This document shows positions 9,261 through 18,529 of a DNA stretch of 64,000 nt, one piece after another (positions within the stretch are counted from its first letter, which is position 1; each line of letters starts with the position of its first letter). The stretch is taken from the NCBI GenBank assembly GCA_963772935.1, contig CAVYZK010000003.1, positions 1 through 64,000 of the forward strand. Direction: 5' to 3'. Under the pieces are notes generated by a model. It was not told the origin of the DNA. It searched no databases and saw only the letters and a program-made list of their open reading frames with translations. Source of the DNA: JANNNF01 sp963772935 (GTDB lineage: Bacteria > Pseudomonadota > Alphaproteobacteria > Rhodobacterales > Rhodobacteraceae). The position numbers and the translations under genes were made by a program.

Positions 9261-10007
9261 TCAGCCGCCTTTCCGCAGGTATTTGATCACGATCGGCAGC
9301 GCCGACAAGGCCGCAAGCCCCAGAATCGGCCCTATGATATGGGGCGCAAAGATGATCGACAGATCAGGCGTTTCTTCGCGCGCGAAAACCTCGCCCAAAC
9401 CAGCCCCCACTGACGTGAACACCAACCCGCCCGGAATTATGCCCACAACTGTTGTCACCGCAAACGGCATCAGCTTGGTGCCCACAAAAGCCGGGATCAG
9501 GTTGGCCAGAAAAAACGGCACCGCAGGCACCAGCCGCATCATCAGCAACACTGACCATTCGTTCTTGCGCAATCCCGCCTGCAACCGCGCCACGGCCCCA
9601 CCCCGCGCGGCGATGCTGTCGGCTACGCTGGCCCCGAACCCTGCCCGCGCCGCCAGAAACACCGCAACGGCCCCCAGGCTGGCGGCTGCGACATTAAACA
9701 AAACCCCTGGAAACAGGCCGAACAGAAAGCCGCCCGTCAATGTGGCAATGGTCGCCCCGGGCAAGCTGAAGGCCACGATCACCACATAGGCGGCCATGAA
9801 AGCCAGCACCGCCCCGACATAATGCGCATCGCGGAAGGCCAGCAGCGCCTCACGATTCTCGGCCAGGGCGGCAAAGCTCAGATGATCCCGCAGGGTGAAG
9901 GCACCGATTGCAGCCCCGGCCAGACTGATCAGAATCGGCAATTTGCGAGCCAAGCCGCCAGACGCCTGTTTTTCCTGATGGCCGGGGGCCGGTGTTGGGT
10001 CTGGCAT
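9261..10007 (-). CDS. TVP38/TMEM64 (DedA-like, VTT domain) membrane protein
   Basis: 248 aa, five or six hydrophobic segments. The VTT/SNARE-associated signature lies at about 88-200: FSLPGATIATLTGGFLFG, GAVAVFLAARAGFG, LLMMRLVPAVPFFLANLIPA, and GIIPGGLVFTSVGAGLG. Proteins of this fold are linked to lipid scrambling and polyprenyl or phospholipid transport, but the role of bacterial TVP38 members is not settled. The ATG at 10007 follows AGAGGGATGA. It is the first gene of a two-gene operon with the disulfide reductase-like flavoprotein, and is divergent from rpmH. Confidence 0.85.
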   Translation of the reverse strand: MPDPTPAPGHQEKQASGGLARKLPILISLAGAAIGAFTLRDHLSFAALAENREALLAFRDAHYVGAVLAFMAAYVVIVAFSLPGATIATLTGGFLFGLFPGVLFNVAAASLGAVAVFLAARAGFGASVADSIAARGGAVARLQAGLRKNEWSVLLMMRLVPAVPFFLANLIPAFVGTKLMPFAVTTVVGIIPGGLVFTSVGAGLGEVFAREETPDLSIIFAPHIIGPILGLAALSALPIVIKYLRKGG

Positions 10008-10151
10008 TCATCCCTCTTTGGCGGCCAATCTGCCCCGTTACCGCACCATCAACGATCCCCACGCGCGGCGATAGACCCTTCACGCCGCAGTGATCTTTGG
10101 TGATGATCCGCGTATCATCCGGAATGTTGCAGCAATTTGCCCAAACCTGCG

Positions 10152-10180
10152 TTGACTTAGGCCGGATGCGCCCGTAAAGA
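10152..10180 (+). promoter_or_regulatory. Sigma70-type promoter for rpmH-rnpA-yidD
   Basis: TTGACT (10152-10157), a 17-base spacer and TAAAGA (10175-10180) lie 65 bases ahead of the rpmH start in the divergent region between the TVP38 gene and rpmH. The -35 box matches five of six consensus bases. Confidence 0.6.
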
Positions 10181-10245
10181 CCGGGCTTCACCTAACCCGC
10201 CCTCGAATCCCGACGGGTTCGGGCACCCGTCTGATGGAGGCCGCT

Positions 10246-10380
10246 ATGAAGCGCACATACCAACCGTCGAACCTCGTGCGCAAGCGTCGCCACGGCTTTC
10301 GCGCCCGCATGGCCACCAAAGGCGGCCGTCTGGTGCTGGCTGCCCGCCGCGCCAAGGGTCGTCATAAACTGTCGGCATAA
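10246..10380 (+). CDS. rpmH: 50S ribosomal protein L34
   Basis: 44 aa, complete and typical: starts MKRTYQPSNLVRKRRHGF and ends KGRHKLSA. This very basic small protein binds 23S rRNA domain III. GGAGG (10236-10240) lies five bases before the ATG. First gene of the conserved rpmH-rnpA-yidD-yidC block. It is too short to be found by length-filtered gene prediction. Confidence 0.97.
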   Translation: MKRTYQPSNLVRKRRHGFRARMATKGGRLVLAARRAKGRHKLSA

Positions 10381-10419
10381 ATCCTGACCGGTCTGCTGAC
10401 CGGGCCTGTGAGAAACGAC

Positions 10420-10845
10420 ATGACACCGCCAAAGGACACGGACACAAGGCCAACCGCCGATGCGTCCGTCGCACCTTCGGCGGTTTTGTCATGCGCAAAG
10501 CCCGTGATTGAAACGCTGCGCAACCGCCCCGATTTTCTGCGCGCAGCACAGGCGCGCAGGCAAGGCACCGGTGGTTTTCTGTTGCAGGCTCGGTTGCGGG
10601 GCGATGATACCGGCCTGATCCGCATCGGGTTTACCGCCTCCAAGAAAATCGGCAATGCGGTGGCGCGCAATCGTGCCAAGCGGCGCCTGCGGGCCTTGGC
10701 ACGAGAGGTCTTGCCCAAACTGGCGCAGCCCGGCTGGGATTATGTGATCGTCGCCAAACCCGGGGCAACCATCAGCCGTGATTATTGCGACCTGCGGGCC
10801 GATCTTAAATCAGCCTTGCGGTCAGTCCACCGCCCGAAACCATGA
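10420..10845 (+). CDS. rnpA: Ribonuclease P protein component
   Basis: About 141 aa. The C-terminal two thirds is the RnpA fold with the RNA-binding signature AVARNRAKRRLRALA and an aromatic core (RPDFLRA, GFTASKKIGN). It assists the RNase P RNA in 5' maturation of tRNAs. The first 35 residues are a low-conservation extension of the kind seen in related alphaproteobacteria. I use ATG 10420; a GTG at 10408 is in frame. It follows rpmH by 39 bases, and its TGA overlaps the ATG of yidD (ATGA), so they are coupled. Confidence 0.92.
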   Translation: MTPPKDTDTRPTADASVAPSAVLSCAKPVIETLRNRPDFLRAAQARRQGTGGFLLQARLRGDDTGLIRIGFTASKKIGNAVARNRAKRRLRALAREVLPKLAQPGWDYVIVAKPGATISRDYCDLRADLKSALRSVHRPKP

Positions 10846-11087
10846 CGCCGTTTGCCCATGCGCTTGCGCTGCCCGTGCGCGCCTACCGTTTGCTGGCAAG
10901 CCCTTGGGTCGGCCATGGCTGCCGGTTTCAGCCGACCTGTTCGGCCTATGCGCTTGACGCTTTGGCCCATCACGGCGGGCTGAAGGGCGGCTATCTGACC
11001 GTTCACCGGATTTGCCGATGCCACCCTTGGGGTGGGTCCGGCTATGACCCTGTGCCGGGCACAGACCGCCAGACGGACGGCGAATAG
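10842..11087 (+). CDS. yidD: Membrane protein insertion efficiency factor YidD
   Basis: 81 aa, intact. It has the family core PWVGHGCRFQPTCSAYALDAL and ICRCHPWGGSGYDPVP, with conserved cysteines in PTCS and RCHP. YidD is a small amphipathic inner-membrane protein that helps YidC insert membrane proteins. It overlaps rnpA by four bases. Here yidC is not next but lies after an EAL-domain gene. Confidence 0.95.
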   Translation: MTPFAHALALPVRAYRLLASPWVGHGCRFQPTCSAYALDALAHHGGLKGGYLTVHRICRCHPWGGSGYDPVPGTDRQTDGE

Positions 11088-11189
11088 GGAAAATCTTCAA
11101 CAACTGATGCGTGCAGATTAACTTTGCAGTCAGCCTGATTCTTTATCTTGCAGGCATACGGGTGCGCTTTGACCCGGCTATGGCAGGGA

Positions 11190-12743
11190 ATGGCGACCAT
11201 GCAACACACCACAGGTTCAGCGTTCGGGGCGGGGTTCCGGAAACTGGCATCCCTGCTCCGGCGGCCAGAGGCATTGGTGTGCTTGCCCGCCGTCACGCTG
11301 CTTGCGTTTTGGGCGGGGGGTGAACGCGGGCTGATCGGTTTGGCGCTTGGTTTGCCGCTGTTGTGCTTGCTGGCCGGGGCAATTCGCACGTCGGCGCAGG
11401 GGCTGGCCTTGCCGGATGGGCTGTCGGGTCTGGCGCTGCGCCCGCAGATTATCGCCGCGATTGATACCATCCTGCAGGACGCGCCGGATACCGGCCGTAC
11501 AACCGGCTGTCTGGTCGTGCTGTTTGACGACCCGCAAGTGGTGCTGGACCGTCATGGCCGGGCCGCGCAGGCCGAAGTGCTGGCCCGGTCCGTTGAACGA
11601 ATCTGCGGCGCGCTGCGGGGCGGCGACAGCGTTGCGCATCTGGAAGGCGGGGGCCTTGCCATCGTGCTGGCCCCGGTGCGTCGGCTGGACCTTGAAACCA
11701 TGGTGCAACTGTCGGCCCGCCTGCAAGAAGCAGTGGCCCCTCCGGTCAGTCTGGGGGCGGCACGACTGTATGTGACGTGCTCGGTCGGCTTTTGCATGGG
11801 CGACCGCGCGCCTGAACCTAATGGCCGGGCCCTGCTGGATGCCGCCCAGATTGCCGCCGACGAAGCATGCCGTCATGGCCCCGGTGCCATCCGGGCTTGG
11901 GCCCCCGACATGGCGCGCACTCGCGCCGACCGCAATGCCATCCGCGACGGGTTGGAGGTGGCGCTGGACGAGGCGCAGATCAGGCCGTGGTTTCAGCCGC
12001 AACTGTCCACTGACACCGGCGAGATTTCTGGGTTTGAGGCTTTGGCCCGCTGGCACCACCCGGACCGTGGGGTTCTGCCACCCGCCGATTTTCTGACCCA
12101 GATCGAGGACGCTGGCCTGTCGGAACGTCTGGGTGAAGTGATCCTGTTCCACGCCCTGTCGGCCCTTGCACGGTGGGACAAGGCAGGTCTGCGGGTGCCG
12201 ACCGTCGCCGTGAACTTTTCAGCCGCCGAATTGCGCAACCCCAAACTGGCAGACAAGCTGAAATGGGAGTTGGACCGTTTCAGCATGACTCCCGACCGGC
12301 TGACGATTGAAATTCTGGAAACCGTGATCGCCAAGACGGACAATGATGTGATCGTTGCCAATATCGCGGCACTGGCCAAGCTGGGCTGCGGCATTGATCT
12401 GGACGATTTCGGCACCGGCCATGCGTCGATCACCACCATCCGCCGCTTTGCAGTGCGGCGGCTGAAGATCGACCGCAGCTTTGTCGCGGCGGTGGATTGC
12501 GACCGGGATCAGCAATCCATGGTCTCGGCCATTCTGTCGCTTGCCGAACGGCTGGGGCTGGAAACGCTGGCCGAAGGCGTGGAAAGTCCGGCGGAACACA
12601 CGATGCTGGCGCAGCTTGGGTGCGGGCATGTCCAAGGCTTTGGCATCGCGCACCCGATGCCGTTTGATGATACGCTTGACTGGATCGCCAAACACCGCGC
12701 TCGCCGCACCATGGCCCCCCGCATCAGCCACAAGGCGCGTTAG
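11190..12743 (+). CDS. Membrane GGDEF-EAL protein, probable cyclic-di-GMP phosphodiesterase
   Basis: About 517 aa. Two hydrophobic segments in the first 60 residues anchor it. The GGDEF domain is degenerate (HLEGGGLAIVL in place of GGDEF), so no synthase activity is expected. The EAL domain keeps the catalytic set: GFEALARWHHP, VNFSAAELRN, TIEILET, DLDDFGTGHASI, LKIDRSFV and ETLAEGVES, then QGFG. It should therefore hydrolyse c-di-GMP to pGpG. Start chosen at ATG 11190 (GGCAGGGA upstream); the longer frame opens with a TTG at 11148. It separates yidD from yidC, which are usually adjacent. Confidence 0.87.
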   Translation: MATMQHTTGSAFGAGFRKLASLLRRPEALVCLPAVTLLAFWAGGERGLIGLALGLPLLCLLAGAIRTSAQGLALPDGLSGLALRPQIIAAIDTILQDAPDTGRTTGCLVVLFDDPQVVLDRHGRAAQAEVLARSVERICGALRGGDSVAHLEGGGLAIVLAPVRRLDLETMVQLSARLQEAVAPPVSLGAARLYVTCSVGFCMGDRAPEPNGRALLDAAQIAADEACRHGPGAIRAWAPDMARTRADRNAIRDGLEVALDEAQIRPWFQPQLSTDTGEISGFEALARWHHPDRGVLPPADFLTQIEDAGLSERLGEVILFHALSALARWDKAGLRVPTVAVNFSAAELRNPKLADKLKWELDRFSMTPDRLTIEILETVIAKTDNDVIVANIAALAKLGCGIDLDDFGTGHASITTIRRFAVRRLKIDRSFVAAVDCDRDQQSMVSAILSLAERLGLETLAEGVESPAEHTMLAQLGCGHVQGFGIAHPMPFDDTLDWIAKHRARRTMAPRISHKAR

Positions 12744-12873
12744 GGCGTTCCAGCACTGCGATTGCAGCGAATTGACCGCGCCACGAGGCCTGCACAGGCG
12801 AAACCGCTTGACCTTTGCCGCCCCCTATCGTTGAAGCACCGCTGACCCATTTTCCAGAAACGGTGTTGTCCCT

Positions 12874-14715
12874 ATGGACGATCAGAACAAAAATCTCATC
12901 CTCGCGACTGTGCTCAGCTTCCTCGTGATTCTGGTGTGGTTCGTGTTGTTCCCGCCGCCCGAGCCGGTGGTGGACCCGAACGCCCCCAGCATCAGCGCGA
13001 CCGAGACGCCAACCGTCGCGGACCCCGCGACCGCCGCCCAGCCCGAAGCTGCGGCCGCCGTTGCCAGTGCCCCGCGCCTGACGATTGATACGCCCAGCCT
13101 GTCGGGCTCGATCTCGATGCAAGGCGGACGGATCGACGACCTGTCGCTGAAAACCTATCACGAAACGCTGGACCCAAAATCGCAGATCGTGCGCCTGCTG
13201 TCGCCGGTGGGTGAGCCCGAGGCCTATTATGCGCTCTACGGCTGGGCACCGGGTGGCGCACTTGCCAATACCGATGTGCCGGGGGCCAACACCGAATGGA
13301 AATTGGGTGCCGGGGCCACGCTCGCGCCCGGTCAGCCTGTGACCCTGACATGGGACAACGGCAAAGGCCTGCTGTTCACCCGCAATTTTGCGGTTGATGA
13401 CAGCTTTATGTTTACCGTGACGGACAGCGTGCAAAATACCAGTGCAGCCCCCGCCACCTTGCAGCCTTACGGCATCATCGCCCGCCACGGCGTGCCGTCC
13501 GATCTGCAGAATATTTTCGTGGTGCATGAAGGCGTGGTTGGCCGCGTCGATGGCGCGCTGACCGAAACCAAATACAAGAACGTGGTCGATCTGCCGCTGG
13601 TGGCGACCGAGGCCGGCATGGCAGAAGTCGAAGAAGCCGCCACCGATGGCTGGATCGGCTTTACCGACCACTACTGGATGACAACGCTGATCCCCGAACA
13701 GGGCAAGCCCTTCACATCAGTAACCAAATTCACCCCGGCAGCCGCAGGTGATACCACCGCAGGCGTGTTCCAGACCGAGGTTCGTCAGCAGGTGCTGACC
13801 GTTGCCCCCGGCGCGTCAGCCAGCAGCACCAGCCGGTTGTTCGCGGGTGCCAAGGAATGGGAAACCATCAAGCGCTATCAGAATGAAGCTGGCATCCCCG
13901 GCTTTATCGACAGCATCGACTGGGGCTGGTTCTTTTTCCTGACGAAGCCGATTTTCGCCGTGCTGCACTGGTTGCACGGGTTGATCGGCAACATGGGTGT
14001 CGCGATCATCGCGCTGACCTTCGTGCTGAAATTGCTGGTGCTGCCGCTGGCCTATAAATCCTACGTCTCGATGGCGCGGATGAAGGAGTTGCAGCCCGAA
14101 ATCGAGGCGATGAAGGAACGGGTCGGCGACGACAAGCAGCGCATGCAGAAAGAAATGATGGCGCTGTACAAGGAAAAGAAGGTCAACCCGGCTGCGGGCT
14201 GTCTGCCGATCCTGATCCAGATTCCGATTTTCTTCAGCCTGTACAAGGTGATCTTCGTCACCATCGAACTGCGCCATGCGCCGTTCTTTGGCTGGCTGAA
14301 AGACCTGTCTGCGCCAGATACCTCGTCGATCTACAACCTGTTCGGCCTGCTGCCCTGGGCCGCACCCGAACCTCATTCGACCCTTGCGCTGATCTTCATC
14401 GGTCTGCCTGCAATTTTGCTGGGCGTCACGATGTGGCTGCAGCAAAAACTGAACCCGGCCCCCGCTGACCCCGTTCAGCAGCAGATTTTCGCCTGGATGC
14501 CGTGGGTCTTCATGTTCATGTTGGGCAGTTTTGCCAGCGGTCTGGTCGTCTACTGGATCACCAACAACCTGATCACCTTCACCCAGCAATACATCATCAT
14601 GCGCAGCCATGGGCACAAGCCGGATATCTTTGGCAACATCAAAGCCAGCTTCCGAAAGAAGCCCGTGGTTGCGGCGACGGTTGCGGCCAAACCCAAATCC
14701 AAGGGCAAGACATGA
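12874..14715 (+). CDS. yidC: Membrane protein insertase YidC (long, Gram-negative type)
   Basis: 613 aa. N-terminal membrane anchor (LILATVLSFLVILVWFVLF), a large periplasmic domain (about 60-345), then the conserved five-helix insertase core from about 365 (PIFAVLHWLHGLIGNMGVAI, KLLVLPLAYKSYVSMARMKE, AAGCLPILIQIPIFFSLYKV). The positively charged groove and cytoplasmic coiled-coil (KELQPEIEAMKERV) are present. It inserts and folds inner-membrane proteins alone or with SecYEG. The stop overlaps the next ATG by four bases. The C-terminal basic tail (FRKKPVVAATVAAKPKSKGK) may touch the ribosome. Confidence 0.96.
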   Translation: MDDQNKNLILATVLSFLVILVWFVLFPPPEPVVDPNAPSISATETPTVADPATAAQPEAAAAVASAPRLTIDTPSLSGSISMQGGRIDDLSLKTYHETLDPKSQIVRLLSPVGEPEAYYALYGWAPGGALANTDVPGANTEWKLGAGATLAPGQPVTLTWDNGKGLLFTRNFAVDDSFMFTVTDSVQNTSAAPATLQPYGIIARHGVPSDLQNIFVVHEGVVGRVDGALTETKYKNVVDLPLVATEAGMAEVEEAATDGWIGFTDHYWMTTLIPEQGKPFTSVTKFTPAAAGDTTAGVFQTEVRQQVLTVAPGASASSTSRLFAGAKEWETIKRYQNEAGIPGFIDSIDWGWFFFLTKPIFAVLHWLHGLIGNMGVAIIALTFVLKLLVLPLAYKSYVSMARMKELQPEIEAMKERVGDDKQRMQKEMMALYKEKKVNPAAGCLPILIQIPIFFSLYKVIFVTIELRHAPFFGWLKDLSAPDTSSIYNLFGLLPWAAPEPHSTLALIFIGLPAILLGVTMWLQQKLNPAPADPVQQQIFAWMPWVFMFMLGSFASGLVVYWITNNLITFTQQYIIMRSHGHKPDIFGNIKASFRKKPVVAATVAAKPKSKGKT

Positions 14716-15458
14716 CGGGTCGGCTGACGCGTATCAGCCGACACCCGATCAAAGGGCACGGACGCGAAGACCTCGCGTCCGTTCTGCTTTCGGCGGGGGC
14801 GTGCCTGCCGTTCGACCGCCATTGGGCAGTAGCGCATGATGCGGCGCGGTTGGTGGAGGGGTGGAACCCTTGCGTCAACTTTGCGCGCGGGGCCAAGGCA
14901 CCGGGGTTGATGGCGATCACGTCGGTGCTGGACGAAGGCACGGGGCAGTTGACCCTGCGCCATCCGGACCAAGGCGAGATCAGCTTTGACCCCGATGATC
15001 CAACCGATCTGCCGCGCTTTCTGGCTTGGGTCACGCCGCTGAACCCGCCCGACCGTGCCCAACCTGCCCGCATCGTCAGCGCCGGGCGCGGCATGACGGA
15101 TTCAGCCTTTCCGTCGGTGGCGATCCTGTCGGAAACCTCGCTTGCCGATCTGTCGGCACGGATGGGGCATGATCTGTCGCCGCATCGCTGGCGCGGCAAT
15201 CTTTGGATCGACGGGGCTGAACCTTGGGCCGAGTTTGGCTGGATCGGGCGGCACATCCGCATCGGCAACGCGACGCTGCGGGTTGAGGAACGCATCACCC
15301 GCTGCCGCGCGACCACGGTGAACCCCGATACCGGGCACATCGACGCCGACACGCTGCGCGGGTTGGAAACTGCTTTTGGCCATCAGGACTTCGGGCTTTA
15401 TGCCACGGTCGTGGATGGCGGCCCCGTGACTGTGGGCGATGATTGGACACTGACATGA
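14712..15458 (+). CDS. MOSC-domain protein
   Basis: 248 aa. An N-terminal MOSC_N-like beta-barrel (TRISRHPIKGHG, then DRHWAVAH) is followed by a MOSC core (RWRGNLWIDG, WIGRHIRIGNATLRVEERITRC). The cysteine in ITRCRATTVNPDTG is the conserved MOSC cysteine that handles sulfur for the molybdenum cofactor in relatives. Enzymes of this family reduce N-hydroxylated substrates or carry sulfur. It overlaps yidC and engB by four bases on each side, so it belongs to that operon, a linkage I recall in related genomes; the reason for the linkage is unknown. Confidence 0.85.
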   Translation: MTGRLTRISRHPIKGHGREDLASVLLSAGACLPFDRHWAVAHDAARLVEGWNPCVNFARGAKAPGLMAITSVLDEGTGQLTLRHPDQGEISFDPDDPTDLPRFLAWVTPLNPPDRAQPARIVSAGRGMTDSAFPSVAILSETSLADLSARMGHDLSPHRWRGNLWIDGAEPWAEFGWIGRHIRIGNATLRVEERITRCRATTVNPDTGHIDADTLRGLETAFGHQDFGLYATVVDGGPVTVGDDWTLT

Positions 15459-16120
15459 GCCTTGCCTTTTCCCATGCCCCCGAACCCGATGACGCCGCCC
15501 GCGAGGCAGGCCGTCTGCTGTTTGCCGGTGAAGTGACCTTTGTCAAAGGCGTGGTTGCCATGTCCGGCCTGCCCCCGGCAGACCGGCTGGAGGTATGCTT
15601 TGCAGGCCGGTCGAACGTCGGAAAGTCCAGTCTGATCAATGCGCTGACTAACCGCAAGAACCTTGCGCGCGCATCGAACACGCCGGGGCGGACCCAAGAG
15701 ATCAACTTTTTTGCGGCTGGTGGCGTGCCGTTTGGCCCCGAACGCTATGTCGTCGATTTGCCGGGCTATGGCTATGCCGAGGCCCCGGTGCATATCGTGG
15801 CCAAATGGCAGGCGCTGCTGAAGCAGTACCTGCAAGGCCGCCAGACCCTGCGCCGCGCCTTTGTGCTGATCGACACGCGGCACGGGGTCAAGGCGGTGGA
15901 TGAGGAAATTCTCACCATGCTCGACCGGTCTGCCGTGACCTTTCAGGTGGTGATGACCAAGGCTGACAAGGTGCTGAAGGCGGAACGCGATGCCAATGTG
16001 GCGCAGGTGATGGAGGCGCTGAAAAAGCACCCCGCCGCCTACCCCGAAATTGTCGTCACCAGTTCGGAAAAGGGCGACGGGATCGAAACCCTGCGGGCCA
16101 TCATCGCGACGCTGGAGTAA
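15455..16120 (+). CDS. engB: Ribosome biogenesis GTP-binding protein YsxC/EngB
   Basis: 221 aa. All GTPase motifs are visible: G1 AGRSNVGKSSLIN, switch I TPGRTQEINFF, G3 DLPGYGYA, G4 MTKADK, G5 SSEKG. EngB is an essential GTPase in late assembly of the 50S subunit. The ATG at 15455 overlaps the stop of the MOSC gene (ATGA); an upstream TTG in frame is unlikely. It is convergent with the SDR gene with six bases between stops. Confidence 0.95.
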   Translation: MSLAFSHAPEPDDAAREAGRLLFAGEVTFVKGVVAMSGLPPADRLEVCFAGRSNVGKSSLINALTNRKNLARASNTPGRTQEINFFAAGGVPFGPERYVVDLPGYGYAEAPVHIVAKWQALLKQYLQGRQTLRRAFVLIDTRHGVKAVDEEILTMLDRSAVTFQVVMTKADKVLKAERDANVAQVMEALKKHPAAYPEIVVTSSEKGDGIETLRAIIATLE

Positions 16121-16126
16121 GAGCGT

Positions 16127-16859
16127 TCAGACGTGCTGCGCCCCGTTCACCTCGATCTCGGTGCCCGAGATGTAGCTGGACTGGTCGGAACACAGGAACC
16201 AGATCACATCAGCCACTTCGCGCGGCTGGCCCAGACGGCGCATCGGCAGTTTTTCCACGATCTTGTCAGTGCCCGGCGACAGGATCGCTGTTTCCACCTC
16301 GCCGGGTGCAATTGCATTGACGCGCACGCCCAACGGCCCAAAATCATGCGCCATTTCGCGCGTCAGGGCGGCAAGTGCCGCCTTTGACGTCGCGTAGGCT
16401 GCCCCGGCAAAGGGATGCACCCGGACCCCGGCAATTGAGGTCACATTCACCACCGACCCTTTGGTGGCCGCAAGTTCGGCCTGCAACCCGCGCGCCAGAA
16501 TCACGGATGAGAAGAAGTTGACATGGAACACCTGCCCCCAGGTGCGCAGGTCCGTTTCCAGCGTATTCAGACCGCTTGCCGCCTTCGCCCTTGGGGCTGA
16601 TGCCTGCGTTGTTGACCAGCGCATGCAGGCGGCCGTTGATCTTGCCCTTGATGATTTCAATCGCCTCGATCGTCTTGTGCGGGTCGGCGAGGTCGATCTG
16701 GATGTGGTTTTCCTCGCCCCCCGGCCAGGGGCAGCGCGGGTCAAAGGGTTGCCGCGAACAGGTCAGCACCCGCCAGCCTTCGGCGGAAAAGCGTTTGACG
16801 GTGGCGTGCCCTATGCCCCGGCTGGCCCCTGTCAGCACCAGTGTTTTCTGCTCGGTCAT
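16127..16859 (-). CDS. Short-chain dehydrogenase/reductase (single-base frameshift)
   Basis: About 243 aa classical SDR. NAD(P)-binding TGASRGIGHATV, NNAG (ALVNNAGISPKG), catalytic serine in VNVTSIAG, and the active-site Y-x3-K in YATSKAALAAL, followed by VNAIAPGEVETA and ISGTEIEVNGAQ. The frame shifts once at 16576-16577; removing one base of the pair restores GEGGSGLNTLETD, so a sequence error is likely. It looks like a 3-oxoacyl-reductase-like SDR, but substrate is undetermined. Divergent from argB. Confidence 0.85.
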
Positions 16860-16980
16860 CGCACCCTCCGGTCTGGGGCAAAGGCTTACGCGTTTGGTCA
16901 GGAAAGGCAAGGCGGCGGAACCCTTATTGGCAGACCCGCACAAAGCGGCTACCAACGGCGCAACCCGAAGGAGGCCCCTG

Positions 16981-17883
16981 ATGAGAAAGCAGATTGCCAC
17001 CATGTCTGACGCCGCAAGTACCGCCAAGATGTTGTCCGAAGCCCTGCCCTATCTGCAACGCTATGCGGATGCGGTGGTGGTAGTGAAATTTGGCGGCAAC
17101 GCTATGGGCGACGATGCCGCAATGGCAGAATTTGCCCGCGATGTCGTGCTGATGCGTCAGGTCGGCGTGAACCCGGTGGTCGTGCATGGCGGCGGGCCGA
17201 TGATCAACGACATGCTGACCAAGCTGGGGATCAAGTCAGAATTCGTGCGCGGCAAGCGGGTGACGGACAAGGCCACGGTGCAGGTGGTTGAGATGATCCT
17301 GTCGGGTCTGGTCAACAAGCGCATCGTGCAGGCGATCATGGATGCGGGCGGGCGGGCTGTCGGGATCTCCGGCAAGGACGACGACCTGATGGTTTGCGTC
17401 GCCGATGACCCGGAACTGGGCTTTGTCGGCCGCCCGGTTGAGATGAACGTGCAGGTGCTGCGCGATCTTTATGCCGCAGGCATCATTCCGGTGGTGGCCC
17501 CGGTGGCAACCGGTATGGCGGATAATGAGACGTTCAATGTGAACGGCGACACGGCGGCGGGGGCGATTGCGGGGGCGTTGCAGGCCGACCGCCTGCTGTT
17601 GCTGACCGATGTGTCGGGCGTCAAGAACGCGGCGGGCGAGGTGATGACCCAGATCACGCCCGAGGAAGTGCGCCAGATGATCTCCGACGGCACGATCGCG
17701 GGGGGGATGATTCCCAAGACCGAAACGGCGCTGATGGCGTTGGATCAGGGGGTCAGGGCTGTCACGATCATGGACGGGCGGGTGCCCAATGCCTGCCTGA
17801 TGGAATTGTTCACCGACCATGGGGCGGGCAGCCAGATCCGGTCGACCGAACCCCGGGTGAAGCCACGGGTACGGCGGGGGTAA
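16981..17883 (+). CDS. argB: Acetylglutamate kinase
   Basis: 300 aa. Second step of arginine synthesis, phosphorylating N-acetyl-L-glutamate. Motifs: VVVVKFGGNAMGD (ATP and phosphate), VVVHGGGPMINDML (substrate), NVNGDTAAGAIAGAL, TDVSGVKN, and GGMIPKTETALMALDQGV. The allosteric N-terminal helix of the arginine-inhibited form appears present (KMLSEALPYLQRYADAVV). AAGGAGG (16968-16974) sits six bases before ATG 16981, which decides the start over ATG 17002. The TAATG stop/start overlap couples it to the ferredoxin-like gene. Confidence 0.96.
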   Translation: MRKQIATMSDAASTAKMLSEALPYLQRYADAVVVVKFGGNAMGDDAAMAEFARDVVLMRQVGVNPVVVHGGGPMINDMLTKLGIKSEFVRGKRVTDKATVQVVEMILSGLVNKRIVQAIMDAGGRAVGISGKDDDLMVCVADDPELGFVGRPVEMNVQVLRDLYAAGIIPVVAPVATGMADNETFNVNGDTAAGAIAGALQADRLLLLTDVSGVKNAAGEVMTQITPEEVRQMISDGTIAGGMIPKTETALMALDQGVRAVTIMDGRVPNACLMELFTDHGAGSQIRSTEPRVKPRVRRG

Positions 17884-18529
17884 TGACGGACCTCGCACAG
17901 ATCACCGACGCCGCAGCCGCGCTGCATCTGGAGGTGCTGGGCGGGTTTGCCTGCGCGGCGGAGGAGCCGGGCTTGCCTGCGGGTACCCGCACGCTGCTGA
18001 TGCTGGGCCCGCGCGAGCCGGGGTTCTGGGCGCATGTGACGGCGCAACCGGAATGGACCGGGTCGGATGCGGTGGATCGCTGGTCGCGACGGGTGATCGG
18101 CGGCTCGCCTGCGATCTGGGGGCCAAGGCGCTGTTTCCGTTTGGCGGGCCGCCCTACCATCCGTTCTATCAATGGGCGCTGCGCACGGGGCGGGTCTGGG
18201 ACAGCCCGGTGCGGTTGCTGGTGCATGGGCATCAGGGGCTGATGGTCAGCTTTCGCGGCGCATTGGCGTTGAAAGAGCAGGTCGAGGTGCCGCCGCCTGA
18301 GGCCCCCCCGTGTGAGGATTGCGCACGGCCCTGCCTGACCGCCTGTCCTGCTGGCGTATTGGACGGGCAAGGCTATGACGTGCCGGGGTGCCACACCTTT
18401 CTCGACAGTGCGGCAGGCGTCGATTGCATGAACTTGGGCTGCGCTGTGCGTCGTGCTTGCCCCGTGTCCCAAGCCTATGCAAGGATGCCTGAACAATCAG
18501 CATATCATATGAGGCAGTTCCACAAATGA
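17883..18529 (+). CDS. Ferredoxin-like iron-sulfur protein (single-base frameshift)
   Basis: About 215 aa. The C-terminal part carries a cysteine cluster, PCEDCARPCLTACPAGVL, with further cysteines in GCHTFLDSAAGVDC, MNLGCAVRRACP, a spacing that suits a 4Fe-4S site and resembles the ferredoxin-like tail of QueG-type proteins. The N-terminal part (HLEVLGGFACAAEEPGL, FPFGGPPYHPFYQW) has no known fold to me. One base appears to be missing near 18105; with it, VIGG runs into LACDLGAKALFPFGG. It is coupled to argB upstream (TAATG) and to the phosphatase downstream (ATGA). Function unknown; the argB neighbour does not imply an arginine role. Confidence 0.75.
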
